A stretch of 64,000 bases of DNA from Ailanthus altissimus (Eukaryota > Streptophyta > Magnoliopsida > Sapindales > Simaroubaceae). Below the pieces are notes generated by a model that saw only the letters and a list, made by a program, of their open reading frames with translations, did not search any database and had not been told where the DNA came from. Positions 35,480-48,521 of the stretch are shown piece by piece; the stretch's first letter is position 1, and each line of letters starts with the position of its first letter. The stretch covers positions 29,296,501-29,360,500 of the forward strand of contig OX327690.1 in the NCBI GenBank assembly GCA_946807835.1, given 5' to 3'. The position numbers and the translations under genes were made by a program.

Positions 35480-36122
35480 TCTCTCTCTCTCTGTTTTCTT
35501 TCCATTCCGGTCACAGAGTCCTGTTTCTTTCTTGTTCTCTTTTTATCTTTCGATTCTTTCGTCTTTGTTCCTCCCTTTTGAATTTTTCTTTCGCTAATGT
35601 TTGGTTAGATTTAAGCCGTTTGATGCAGTTTCTGCGTGGTAATATCACGGACATCACGTTGGCCCCACTGCCTAATCATGGATTGAGTCGTATTGGATAA
35701 AGTTATTGGCATAGTAATCGTGGTAAGATCATTTTTATTATTTATTTAATTTTTTTACCCATTTTCAAAAAAATCCTTCAACGCAAGCTTTAACATGTTT
35801 TCGCAATTTCGGGATCCAATTTTATTTTAGTTATCTTATTTTTTATCAAACAATTTGGGGATCCATTAAATTATCATCAAGCTAGCTAGGCTACTAAGCT
35901 TAGCTTCCCATTTTTCTGTAATTTGTAAATAAAAAGTTTACGGAGAGATAATGAGGAGACACTGAGGCAAATAAGGTGAGATCTTCTGCCCCCCATTCTT
36001 CATGGATATTGTTCCATGTATAACGGGACTGGATTTTTATGGTAAGACTCTGTTGTTGACCAAAATTTTAAAATAAGGAGACAATCATTTGGCAGCGGGC
36101 AAGTGGCCATCGTTTAATTACT

Positions 36123-36156
<34 letters not shown>

Positions 36157-37130
36157 AGAAAAGAATTTCATTTGGTTATTAGATATTCAAAGGGAATAAA
36201 GTATTTCTTTTTTCTAATTCCGGAGTTGATTGTGTTAGGAACGATTGGTGGGGACATAGGAAAAAGAAAAGTGTAGTCCAGGCTTTCCTTTTGTCGGATC
36301 CAAGCGAGAACTGAGAGAGAGGGAGGTGTCCGCCCCACCCCGGACCAAACCTTAACGGATTTCACTCCCTTCCATTCCGTTCAATGCCTTTGCTCTTGTC
36401 TTTCTCCTCTTATTAGACTTTTACCAAATCCATTCATTGAGGTCAAAATTTAAATAGTAAAAAAAGCATATATATCCTGTCGTATTATATATAGTAAAAT
36501 TTAGTGAGCTAGTTCATTGTACAGTGATAATACTGCCTTATTATATTGTTTAATTAATTAATAATTTAATTATATTACAAAATTTTGATACGTGTATAAA
36601 AATTTTATTTTATGTAACTAGTTAAATTATATATATATATATATATACACTCACATTTTTAAAATGTATATATACATATAGTGACATGTTTTTAAGCACT
36701 CGCATTCTCAAGCTTTTAAAATGAGAGCACCAGCATATTTAGTTTATTTGGTTAGTTAGTTTTGTTTCAAAATGACATTGTTTTAAATTATATTAAAGAA
36801 CTGAATTAATCTGCATTTTTAAAACATGCAAATGTTTGCATATGCAAGAATTCTGAATATAATATTGTTCTTTATTTAATGATTAATGTTATGCATGTTA
36901 AATTGTATAACAATTATTGAGTGATGAAATAATGTAAAATTTAAAATTACTTATTATATGTAATTATTTGATATATTATTATTTGAGATATAATTTAAAA
37001 TATAACTTAAGATGTATAACATATTCTTGTTTAATTGTTCATCGGCCTGTCTTGTTTCTCTTGCATTTGCTGGGTAATCTAGTTATAATATTGATGACAA
37101 TTTATTATTATAACACATTTTTTATTTGCC
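35480..37130. other. Intergenic DNA upstream of the ANKRD13-like gene
   Basis: AT-rich, no coding region supported. Contains a 32-G homopolymer at 36123 and an AT microsatellite at about 36629-36646. The first part is the likely promoter of the minus-strand ankyrin gene, with CT-rich leader-like sequence at 35390-35570. Confidence 0.5.
36123..36154. repeat. 32-nt poly-G tract
   Basis: An uninterrupted run of 32 G. Such runs are rare in plant DNA and hard to sequence, so the true length is uncertain. It could fold as a G-quadruplex. Confidence 0.85.
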
Positions 37131-37139
37131 CCGAATCAG

Positions 37140-37496
37140 TCATCCTAGTCCAAAGGGGGCAAGATGGGTTTTCATTTTGCAAACGGTCAAGCGTGGCTGC
37201 CGAAGAAATTTGGTCACCGATTGAGACACAAGAAACAACATTGCTACTGCTTTTTTGCTTCTTCTTTTTCGAGTATATTTGAAGAGAGCAGCAGATTCTT
37301 CTAAAGGGTCAAAGTCTTTGTTCACAACTTCCATATGAAGTCTATGTGTGTCATCACGAGGCAAGTTCCACATAACTTGTTTGACAAGGTTCAATATTCT
37401 GGTCTTTGTTTGAATATTCAAGGCATTCAAATTCTTGCCACCACAACATGTATGATGTCGAATGGTAAGACCTTTTCTTCTTTCGAAGGAACCCAA
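37140..37496 (-). other. 118-codon open frame of unknown nature
   Basis: Clean frame rich in Lys/Arg (for example RILNLVKQVMWNLPRDDTHR and KYTRKRRSKKAVAM). No family recognised, and no splice sites or promoter support it. The region is less AT-rich than its surroundings, so it could be a fragment of a former gene. Listed as a candidate only. Confidence 0.2.
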
Positions 37497-37665
37497 TAAT
37501 ATGATATGTCAATGTTAAGAATAGGTCCATCATCCATTATATGCTACTGATAATTGTCCAGAATCAGCCCACCTTAGGTATTTTCCACGAACTGCTAGAG
37601 AAATTCTATAGATTCTTCCATCCTTTTCCCTTCTCTTCTTGGCAACAACAGTCCCAGAATATGTA

Positions 37666-37673
37666 TATATAAG
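37666..37673 (+). promoter_or_regulatory. TATA box of the 65-aa protein gene
   Basis: TATATAAG about 130 bp before the ATG at 37798, with a start expected near 37697. The position and downstream AC-rich leader fit a plant class II promoter. Confidence 0.55.
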
Positions 37674-37797
37674 GGGATGAGCAAGAGATTATGCGCAAAA
37701 GCAAAACACCATTGCCAGTGTAGCTTGCTTAAGTACTCAATAATCTTCACAACTTTTGAGAGATTGCAGATTGCTGATTTGCTTTACATATACATCA

Positions 37798-37995
37798 ATG
37801 GCTTTGTTATCTAGCTTCTTTGGTTGCTTTTCTGATCCAAGCAGGGTTGCATGCGAGGGAGAGGACAACACACAGAGCAAATCAAGCAAAGGCGAAGCCG
37901 ATACTGGAAGCAAATTAAACAAGAATCGGTCTAAGAAAAGCCCTCCAATTCCTGTGGCTTATTTCCCCATTGGAACAAGACTTTCTCCCTTGTGA
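37798..37995 (+). CDS. Small uncharacterised plant protein with PPIPVAYFP C-terminus
   Basis: Intronless 65-residue frame, start chosen at ATG in CATCAATGGC. Reads MALLSSFFGCFSDPSRVA, then a charged low-complexity middle (SKSSKGEADTGSK), and ends SPPIPVAYFPIGTRLSPL. Short plant proteins with this layout (a hydrophobic Cys-containing N-terminus, a basic/acidic linker and a P-I-P/V-V-S/A-YFP-..S-LS-L end) are annotated as unknown, as far as I recall. The conserved end suggests a binding motif, but its role is unknown. The MALLSSFFGC start could be a membrane anchor or acylation site (inference). Confidence 0.65.
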   Translation: MALLSSFFGCFSDPSRVACEGEDNTQSKSSKGEADTGSKLNKNRSKKSPPIPVAYFPIGTRLSPL

Positions 37996-37999
37996 GAAT

Positions 38000-40640
38000 C
38001 TGATACTATTCTTCAATTACCAAGTGAGTCCGTGCCATTTTCTGCAAGGTCACTTGTTTGCAGGCAGGCCTGCAGCTCATATTATTTGATTCTATAATTC
38101 ATTTTTCTTCTTTTGGGAGTATTGATTGTATTTGCACTCCAAAATTTTAATGTAATACTTTTTTTTATAAGATTTATGATAATATTTTGTTTAGGAATCC
38201 ATATCATTGCTCCTTCCCTGGCCCAAGAGAGGGACCAAATTGGTAAAATAGTAATAGCTCACAAAGATTATAACTATGGACCAATAAATGAAAAACTCGT
38301 CATCATGAAGAAATATTGCCCATGATATCCTTGGCTTATACACAATCTATTGGAATCATTGGTCACCTCAAATTCATGTTTTCCAATTGGGCCAGTGATA
38401 GTAAATTCACTATTCAGGATAAGATGCAGAAATTAAACTCACCAATGAGATGATTCTCAGTCTCTTTCTTTTCTTTTTTTTTTCTTTGAAGATCACCCAC
38501 TTAACCTATCAAGGGCCCTTAAAAGATTATGAAACTTGGATAGGGTTCTCTTCCTTTCACATGAAAAACCTCAAAACCTACCACTAACATCAGTGGGGGC
38601 AAAAGAATTTATAGTTAAGTACACGAGTTCAACTACCTTTGTCTTGGAAGAGAGAATTAAAAAGCTTGATAACTTATACATACACAAGAGCTCTAGCTCT
38701 CCCACAAATTGACCACCTAACACTTTGTCATAATCATATCTTTATGACATGATTGAGGTAAAAAAGACGGTAAAAGAATAGTACTGAAGATTGAAGAAAA
38801 ATGGATGATTGGAAGTACCTCAACCTTTCAGAGCAAAGTCAATTTGTTCTTGAGATTGCAAATATTGGTTACAAATTCTTATCAGCTCGTGGGTATTTCC
38901 AAATATGATGCTGTTCTTAGATAGTTCACTGTGTGCAGAAAATGATTGCCGTCTAAAAGATTAGCCCCTTATGTTTTGTTTCTTTACTTTAGATGGATGA
39001 AAATGCAGCAGCTATTTTTGTGGGTGGTAAGGTGGTTTTCCATTGAGCATATTTATGTCATTGTCCCTCACCAACTCACCCAACTTTATCCACCCAATTC
39101 ACAAATATGACTCTGGCATTTTCAGGATAAATAGACAGGACATTTCATTGCATGTACATAATTCATGAACAGTAAAACACAACTTGGGTTTCGTTTGTTT
39201 CTTGTTCATCACCATTACATGGCTAATTATTAGAATTGGGAAATAATTGCTCCCCTCAGCCAAAATTTTTGAATGGATGTCTCTCTACACATTTTGGTAT
39301 AATCAAGATCAAATACATTTATAAGCTTGTGGCCCAAGTAATTGACAGCTTATTTACAAGTTATGTCAAGTGGAGTTAATCCTAAGACTTGGTAATACCA
39401 TGATAGGTGAAGGAAACAAAATGTCAAAGAGCATGACACTTTGGAAAACTAAGAAGTTTATAAACCAAGCGCCATTAGATGTTTTTATGTTTATAAACAT
39501 CTCATAATAAAAATTTTGCATTTTAGGTTTTAAAAATAGCATATATGTATCATCAACTCTTCTCGGAATCGTCCGTGTTTTGGGTTTCAAACATTCATCC
39601 TTCATTCAAAAAAAATTATCACTTAGTTAAGAAAATCCAAATTTTATAAATAAAAAAATTAAATTCATTTTCACAACAGACGTGAGATGTGATATTCAAA
39701 AAATAATATGAAATCCATGTTCTTAAAAACAATAATAAAAATAGTAAAGCTTATGAAAAGGGAAGATTTACAGTGCAGTGCAGCAAAAGTAATGGCGTAG
39801 AAAAGAAATTTATAAGACTGGAAACGTCCGTGCTTTTCACCAAACTCGTGAAAGCAAATTGCAAATACAGAGAAACTTCAATTCTTCCTCTTCCTGTACC
39901 TGGCCTAAAATGTGTAGGTCAATTGATCAATCAAATTTAGATTTAATAGCTGTTTAATTTTGAAGCCACTGGTCCCATCAACCTCAAAGACCCTCTTTCT
40001 TGCTTTCTTTCTTTTTTGAATAATCAAAGCCCTTCTTTCTGACCCAATAGAGAAAATAATTTAAATGTAGAATAATTAAATTTGATCACTTAATCAACAC
40101 ACAAGAATAATGCTATATATTTATAAGCGGACAAATTCATGCAATGATAGAAAATTATGACAGAAACAAGGGTTATAAAAACTATATTACTATTTTCTAG
40201 TTGTATAAAGTAGGTTAAATTTTTTAATAATATTTTTCAATTTTCTTAAAAAGTATAAAAGAAAGGAGAAATTCTACCAGCATGGTGCATGGTAAGATGA
40301 CTTAGGGATAAAGAACAGTGATATTTGTAAGATGAAATAAAAGGACGGTAGCAATTACATATGACAGCATTGTCAGTCAAATTAATACGGTAAAAGAAGA
40401 TCAGATATTGTACTCAATGCATTGAACTTTGAAGCTCATCTTGTTTCTCAGACTTTTTCCTTATTTAACCAAAACTCTGTCTCTTTACAAATCTGAGGAA
40501 ACGTGCGGCTAACAACATTCAGTTCACCTACTGGTTTTTGTTTCTTTAAGTATATATATATATATCTAACTCTAACCGAAGTCTTCTTGAGTTCAAAATA
40601 GATTTTACTGATCAGTTCATTTTCATCGCACCACAGGTCC
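38000..40640. other. Intergenic DNA before arogenate dehydratase
   Basis: AT-rich, with only short open frames lacking family features. No RNA gene or mobile element recognised. An AT-repeat (about 40648-40664) just upstream of the next gene may act as its TATA region. Confidence 0.5.
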
Positions 40641-40877
40641 ACAAAACTATATATATATATTATATGCTTTCAATGCGGGGTCCATGTCCATTGCCCCCTC
40701 CACCATAACCATTTTCTCTTGACAATGTCATTCTTGGTTTCACCAAAACTCTTCATCACCTACCACCACCCTCCATCTCTCGGTCTCTCTCATGAATCTT
40801 GATTTGTTGTCTGAAACATAAAAAAGCATCGTTTTGGGTTTCACATTGTCAAATCTTCGGTAAAGTTTGGAACTTTG

Positions 40878-43800
40878 ATGGCTTTGAAGGCTAAACCCAT
40901 CTGGGGTTGTGCTAAAGCTCAGCTTTTTCATCTGGGTGTGCCAGATTTGGGGTCTAGGCGATGTGGGTTTACTTTGGATTTGAGGGTTTTGGACAAATGG
41001 GAATGTCGTTGCGGGGGTGTTCTTTTGGCTCAGAGTCATAGAGCTATCACTCCTGTTGAGGATGAGAAGCCATACACTCCTGATGTTGAGTCTTCTTCTG
41101 GGGCCATTGAGAGGTCTCAAGAATCTGAGTCCACGGGTTTTCACAAGGATATTAATCTTCTCCCTAGTGAGTTGACTCCATTATAGTTCTTTGAATTTAT
41201 AACTCATGTATGTATTCTTGTATCAGGTTGTTATTTTGGTTATCATAAGTTTGAATTTGAATTTGAATTTGAATGTTCTTTTAGTTTTTGCCAACAAAGC
41301 ATCATTAGCCTTGAAAAGGTGGTTCTTTTTCTGGAAGTGGATTGCATTTGAGCTCTATATAGGGATGAAACTGAATCTACAATGATGACCAGTTGGTGGA
41401 AATGTTGATTGATATTAGGTTTCTTTATCTCGCGTTCTCCGAGCTCGGGGAAGGCTGAATTTACTTTATAAGCTTTGTGGTGAATGAAAATTTCTAAATG
41501 CCAATCTTTTTTGTATAATTAATTGCAAGTCATGATTGAATATCAGGTAAAATGTGCCTTAAAGACCATTACACCGAATGCAATATCCAAGTCTTACAGG
41601 TCATGATCTTGCAGCGACTTTGAGTTGGAAATCATTTTGTTTTGCATGAACTTGTATTAAGTGAAGACTTTGCCGAATGAAGGGAGTTGGGACTGATCTC
41701 ATAATGATAGTGATTGAATCTATTGTCTTTTGTGACATTAACTAATTACTGAGAGCCACACATTATGAAGTGACAAAGATTTCATTCATGGTTGTTAGTC
41801 ATAATTTGTGCTTAACTTTTTGACGATAAACCATTTTCTTGAGTTCAGTTATTGTTGTTGATCTACTTCAGATTACTGAATTGTAATTTATGGCCTCTGC
41901 AAGTTGGAAATGATGCTGCATTTTATTCCTTTTCTGATCATGTATATTATTTTGAACAACTAAAAGCGAACCAAGTGTATATCATGCCACTGTCTCTTTC
42001 GTTCATTCTTTTTTTCCCCTTCCTTTTATGGTGCAACTTCTTATCTTGAGTATGTTAACTAATTGCAGAACCCTTGTCCGCAATGGAACTTTCTTCTTCT
42101 CCTAATGATGGTTCAAAAGTGCGAGTTGCTTACCAGGTACAACAATCCATTGTTGATTTTAATTTTTTTTAATTTATTTTTTGCTAAATATCCTTTCTTG
42201 TTATTTGTTTTTATTGTTCATATCACAATTGTAGGGCATACCAGGCGCTTATAGTGAGGCTGCTGCAAGAAAAGCATATCCTAAGTGTGAAACTGTCCCA
42301 TGTGAACAGTTTGAAGCTGCATTCAAGGTTCAATTTATTGTTTGTATATATTTACTTTATAAAATCAACTAGCATAGATTGTCACTGTTATACTGTGGAA
42401 TTCCATAAGCAGGCAGTTGAACTGTGGTTAGTGGATAAAGCAGTTCTTCCTATTGAGAATTCTGTAGGTGGTAGCATCCACCGTAATTATGACTTACTAC
42501 TTCGGCATAGGCTGAACATAGTAGGGGAGGTACAGTTGGTAGTTAACCATTGCCTTTTGGGGTTGCCCGGTGTGCGAAAGGAGGAGCTGAAACGTGTCCT
42601 GAGTCATCCACAGGTTTGTCATATTCATATGTTTCACATTATTATCTTGTCTTATTTGTTCAAGATGACACTTGGCACTGTATTCTATGTACCCCCTCCT
42701 ATCCTCAAGACATTGGTACTTGTCGATTTGTAGCAAAAATATTAGGCAAATTCATATACAGGCCAAAACCTCAGAAATGGTCCCAATCAGGAATTTGTCC
42801 AACTTATCGTTTTAGTCGTGATCACTCTATAGTAAATGGTTGTCAAGAAGATACTTTTTATGGATTGCTTTCACTCTCTGACTATTTGATTCTCAGGTTC
42901 ATTAAATTTGGAATTTGGTTGGCCATCTTCTGTAATTTCCCGTCTTTTAAATAGAAGATTCAGAGGGTGCTTCTCATCTAAACAAATTCTCACTTGCAGG
43001 CACTTGCTCAATGTGAGATGACACTAAGCAATTTAGGAATTGTCAGAGTTAGTGTTGATGATACTGCTGGTGCTGCTCAGGTAATTTATGGAAAGCTTTT
43101 GTATACATTTGTAGCTTTCGTCTGAGTTACAATGAGGCTGTTTATATTCTTATAATAAAGCCTTTGAGATAGATGGTAGCTTCAAGTGGTGAAAGGGATA
43201 CTGGAGCAGTGGCAAGTGCTCAAGCTGCTGGAATCTACGGGCTTGACATTCTTGCTGAAAATATCCAGGTTAGGCTTTTCCTTCACTTTCTATGTCTCAG
43301 TGATACATCAATTAATTATTCAAATGATATGGATTTCATTTATTAATTAATCTGACTCACCCTGTAAAAAACGTGGGTAGTAAATGATAATCTTCCATTT
43401 CTGCTAACCATCCAAGATAAAATGAAAAGTCTGCATGATCCTGCTTTGTCATTTAAAATTAAATAAGTAATTATTTCCTTCCATGTCCTTGCATTAGTAA
43501 AGAGTTCATTGTGAATTTGGTGTTTCCTAAAATATCTGTATTAAGAGTACACCCATGTAAAGCGTGTTAAGTTTTTAACCTGATGCATACAACTTTCTGC
43601 TTAATTCTTAGTGAGACACTTTTAATAAATTTGTTAGACAGGATGGATTTCTCAAAAATATTTTTTTAGTTATTGCAATTATGGGAATCTCATTTGAGTT
43701 GATCTTGGTTCACCTTGCCTCTGATCAGGACAATGATGATAATGTCACCCGTTTTCTGATCCTTGCAAGAGAACCCATAATTCCAGGAACTGATAGGCCC

Positions 43801-44633
43801 TATAAGGTATTGTTCTTTGTTAGTCGTATACATATTTTGATAGTGTTTAAAAAAAGTAATCATTTGGTTTTGTTTTTCTTCAGACAAGCATTGTCTTTAC
43901 TCTAGAAGAAGGCCCTGGTATGCTGTTCAAGGCCTTGGCAGTGTTTGCCTGGAGGGAAATTAATTTGACAAAGGTAACTAGAAAGTAAGTGTAATTGTGT
44001 TAGTTGATCAATAGGTGAAAGGCTTTGATTCATCTTTCCTTTGGAAAACGTTTCAGATAGAGAGCCGTCCACAGAGAAAGCGCCCGCTAAGGGTTGTTGA
44101 TGATTCAAATAAAGGGAGTGCAAAGTGAGTGGTATAGTTTATTAAATTATCTTAATCGTAGAGTTAATATAGTTTACAAAAATTTCATGGATATAGGATG
44201 ATAAGATAGAGCTATAGCTCGCTCCAAAAAAGATGAAGAAATTGATAGTGGCTGTATTAGCATTTTGTGATCCACAATAAGAGGAATCATAAGATTGAAC
44301 ATTCTAAAATTTTGGAATGGCAAGTGATTGTCTCTGGTGGCAGGTACTTTGACTACCTGTTCTATATCGACTTTGAAGCTTCAATGGCTGATCCACGGGC
44401 CCAATATGCTTTGGGACATTTGCAGGTTAGGCTCTTTAATGCTTCATGACATGAGATACACATACCTTAAGGCGCATGCTGCTAAAACCTTCATCCTATA
44501 TGAATTAAACAACTCGACTGGAATTTGGTTGCATGTCTAGTCTAGACTAATTCTTTTTCTACATAAAACTTGGCAGGAATTCGCAAGATTTATACGTGTT
44601 CTTGGTTGCTATCCTATGGACACATCTTTATAG
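40878..44633 (+). CDS. ADT: Arogenate (prephenate) dehydratase, plastid form (11 exons)
   Basis: Converts arogenate to phenylalanine, the last step of Phe synthesis in the plastid. Exons: 40878-41166, 42069-42136, 42235-42327, 42413-42613, 43000-43080, 43173-43268, 43729-43806, 43884-43973, 44057-44124, 44344-44425, 44577-44633; 400 residues. N-terminus (about 1-95) is a transit-peptide-like region. The catalytic domain starts [20 protein letters not shown] (from residue 114) and has [31 protein letters not shown] and the TRF motif (NVTRFLILA, Thr283). The ACT regulatory domain (from about 303) has [20 protein letters not shown] and [13 protein letters not shown], where Phe feedback acts. The intron-rich structure recalls Arabidopsis ADT1/ADT2 rather than the intron-poor ADT3-6 group. 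It converges with glyoxalase I. Confidence 0.96.
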
Positions 44634-46117
44634 ACAGACACTGGTCCCGACATTGGTTTCCCCATACCCATATTAGCTTAGAAGATAACCAATTCAACCA
44701 CCATTCCTGTACATATGTCTTCTGATCCAGCTCAAACCAAGAAGGGTATCATCAGTTATGGTAAAAGGTCGATCTTGAGGTCAAATGTTTTTTCCCCATT
44801 TATTTTAGGCTAATTCTTGTCCTCCTAATGGAGGTGTTTGGGATGGTATTTGGATAAACAAAGATAAATTCTTCTAGCCCATGGTGATTGTGGATGTACT
44901 TGAGGAGGGCATTCTCTCTTACCTTTACAGAAATCATATAGTTTCTCATTTAAGTGCAAACATGAACCTTGTCGTGTGAGTCATATGTAGTCAATGTGAT
45001 TTTACTCCTTTTCCTCCTCGTATCCTTGAGAAGATCAAAAAGGGACAGGGAGAAGATATTTGGGTCTTTGAAACTAAAGTAAATAATCAGATAGTTCTCC
45101 TAGTTTTGACATTTTCTGTAACAGAAGCAAATCACATGACTAAGTCATGGCCTTCACAACAGCAGGTGAACAGTCATTGCCCCCACAGCTTGCTGGGACT
45201 TGGTTTATTCTGTCTTTGAAAACTCAGCGACAACTACAACCTTTTTTCTTTTTATTTTTAAAGCACTACAGCCACAACCGTTTAAAACACTGAAAAAAAA
45301 AATAGATTAAATAAGAGACGCAAAGAGTTCCAAGTTAGTTGCTTAATTTCTTCCTCTATTTGGACAATTCACAAGTCTTGCATTTTTATACATCGTGTGC
45401 AACAATTTCCTATGCAAGGCAATACGTCATCTTAAAAGTTAGATCTAAGCAAACCCATTTAGGTTTCTGATTAAATTATAGTCTCGATTTCCAGATTTCG
45501 CCGAATCTCAATTAGCCGGATCTAATGGAAGATCAACCATCAATTCTGCAGTTGGTGAGGTCAAAATACATGACATCCCAACAACTTGCACAAGACAAAC
45601 TAAAACTTGCGTGAAAAATCTGGTTAGTCATTTTCTGAAACCACGAAAACTGGTATCAAGCGCGTTCTATAACACCAGCCGTCAGTCTCTTTGATAAACT
45701 CCGCCTCTAAGGGCTTAACCCCACTCCCTCAAGTAAAGCGGCGAGCTGATATAGACACCGATTCTTTGTCGTCTAAGATTAAAAAAAAGAATCACATCTA
45801 CAACATTTATCCACTGGAACTATGTGCTTAGCTCAACTGTCCAGTAAATATTTTAAATGCACAATAGCTAAATCCACAATTCGAGCCTGGCAATCTACAG
45901 GTTGATCCAACAAACCAAGTATCCCAAATTTAAGCAATAGATCTTAGTTCATGTCATACAGCAACAACCATATTAAAACACAGCAAACAGGTTGCTTACA
46001 ATACTGATCCACTCATTTATTCATACTATTACTCTAGTACCACGACTTCTGAACTTCGTAATTTTGCAAAACCCCCTTCTTCTACCATGGCAACATTACT
46101 CCTTAGTAAATCATTCC
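44634..46117. other. 3' flanks between convergent ADT and GLXI genes
   Basis: Both genes end here, so the stretch holds two 3'-UTRs and a short spacer. At 45830-45905 there is a segment with tRNA-like words (TTAGCTCAACTG, later ATTCGAGCC) that could be an old SINE head. Part of it is also found beside the GLXI pseudogene at 55.67 kb, so it was present before that duplication. Confidence 0.45.
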
Positions 46118-48521
46118 TTACTGCAGTTCCTTCAGAAAGTCTTCGTTGTCGACCAGGACCTACGTATCCAAAGAAAAGTGTAACCATAATTCAAGCCTTT
46201 TCATAAACGAAAATACTATAGTTTAGATAGGTCTTACATATCTTTGGTATAATAGCTCAATCGACGAAAATAGATTTTTACATGAAGCTATTAATCACAA
46301 ATAGTATGTGTGCTGCCTTGTGCAGAAATGGAAGACTGAGGTGAGCTTTTTTTTTTTTTTCTCCAAAGGTTGAAGAAGGCTTCACTAGCAGTCATCTCAA
46401 AAGAGCAATGACAGTTTTCTCTCAAAAATTTGAAATAAACCACCGAATTTTACTGATTTTAAAAGCTGAAATTATGCATTTTTTTAACTAGAATATGGAG
46501 GAAACAGGAAAAGAAACTGCTGGGAGGTTACAAGTAACCTGCATACATTGAAGATAATGGTCTTAGCAGGTTAAGATACAAGTAACCTGCAGTTTTCTCT
46601 CTGTGCAGGTTAATAGCAAATGAATGCTGCAATGCAATATCTTAGTGCCACAAATGAGAGAGATAGTAAATTAGTAGATCCATAGAAAACTCACTGTTTT
46701 CCAGCCATCTGGGTCTAGAAAAGAGACAATCTTGGTATTGATTCCAGGAACTGGTCCTGGTTGTCGAGTTATCTTCCCACCAAGCTCTTGTGTAACAAGA
46801 TTGACAACCTCTCCACTTTTGTACACATCATCAGTACTAATAGCAATCTGCAACAGGTACCGCAAACATTAAAAAAGTGTTCTCAAGTGAAGAAAAAGAC
46901 ACTCAGGCTTCCACTAAAATACTTATAATACCTGTGCATATGCATTTCCCTTGGTATATTCAGTCACTCCATAGTTGTAAGTTAACTCCAGAACGGTTGT
47001 CTCATGTTCATCTGCATATCCAAGCATGGCTATGGTGTACTGTAATATAAATGACACCACCAAAATGGAAACAAAACAAACTCTGTAAGCCTTTCAATAA
47101 TCCAGAGATATTACGGCTCCTATAAATGAAGTGCATAAAATCTTCTAAAGAATAGAATTTTCACCTTGTACTGAGTATTATCGAACTTCCTTAACAGCTT
47201 CATCCCCAAAGCCTACAAAGAGTCAACAAAAGCAAGAATATTGAATGCCAAATTCCTTCTTTCTTTCAACAAAGGGATTAAACAGCAAAATAAAACAGAT
47301 TTGACAAGCACTAAAAAGCTCAGGCAATTGGACAAGGAATTAACCGGGGGAAAAAAAAAAAGACATGCTTGAACAGTACAGAACAAGAACCAATATGCCA
47401 CTACCTCCATACCAATTCACTGTACACAGTCATAAATATATTAAGTAAAGAGTTTATATACTAATAGGAGCATTATTTCATCTTCATCTCTTTTCTGAGA
47501 AAAACTTCAGTCATTCAAGATGATTTTAACTGCTTTAGTTGATGGTCATGAACAACTAGATCAAAAGGTAGAACATACTCGTTGCAGAAGTAGGAATAAG
47601 ACGTTGAATGATACATGCAGAGTTCAAGCAGAAGAAAAACCTAATATTATGTTACCTTTTCATAGAACTTGATGGAGCGATCTAGATCACCAACGCGAAG
47701 CATAACTTGACAAAGTGGTTCAGGAGTTGGGCCCCTCTGGATGAGTTCAAAAATATAACCATCTGGATCCTTCACAAAGGCAATGACAGAACTTCCACCT
47801 TTAACTGGACCAGGCTCTCTGGTGATATTGCCACCCTTTGCACGGATATCTTCAACCAGTTTGTAAACCTAAAATTCCATGGTATGCATAGCTCAAGATC
47901 AGTGCCGAAAACAAATCATGTGCTCAAAATCTGTTAAAAATTTGAATGACACTTACATCTTGAGTTGAAATTGCAAAATGCCCAAAACCAGTTCCAATAT
48001 CATATGAAGTTACACCATAATCTGGGAATCAATAACAAAGTAAATCCTCAGTAACACAAGTATAAAAATTAAAAAATCAATTACACAATCATGTCCCTAG
48101 AAGTAAAAATTCCACTGCAACTTTCCAGCGGCAGTATATGCTTATGCTAGACAAAGAAAAAGTCAGACTGCCATACTGTATGTTAACTCCACAACAAAGT
48201 TAGACTCCTCAGGGCCAAATCCGAGAAAAGCATTAGAGTATTTCTCTTCTGGGACATCTCTTTTTCTCAACAGCTTCATCCCAAAGCATTCTGTATAAAA
48301 CCTGACGACGAAAAAAATATATATAGAATGATATAAGAATATCCTAGCATCCAACACCTATAAATTAAATCAGTCAACATTAACGCTTTGAAGGCATACT
48401 TGATGGTGCGTTCAAGATCACCAACTCGATACACAGCATGAAGGAACCGTCGCTTATCTTTCTTTGGCCATTCCAACAGCTCAGCATTAGCAGCAGCAGC
48501 AGGAGGTGCACCCTCAGCCAT
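46118..48521 (-). CDS. GLXI: Glyoxalase I (lactoylglutathione lyase), two-domain form (8 coding exons)
   Basis: Isomerises the methylglyoxal-glutathione hemithioacetal to S-lactoylglutathione. Exons in gene order: 48400-48521, 48177-48301, 47957-48021, 47656-47868, 47165-47212, 46932-47039, 46695-46847, 46118-46159; 291 residues. Two tandem glyoxalase (VOC) domains: [20 protein letters not shown] (His28, probable metal ligand), [41 protein letters not shown]; then [26 protein letters not shown]-type [45 protein letters not shown]. It ends EDFLKELQ. No transit peptide is obvious, so a cytosolic form is likely. A 5'-UTR intron of 878 nt is supported at 48539-49416 (CTG|GTAACT donor, GATACAG acceptor). 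A damaged copy lies at 55.6-57.1 kb. Confidence 0.96.
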
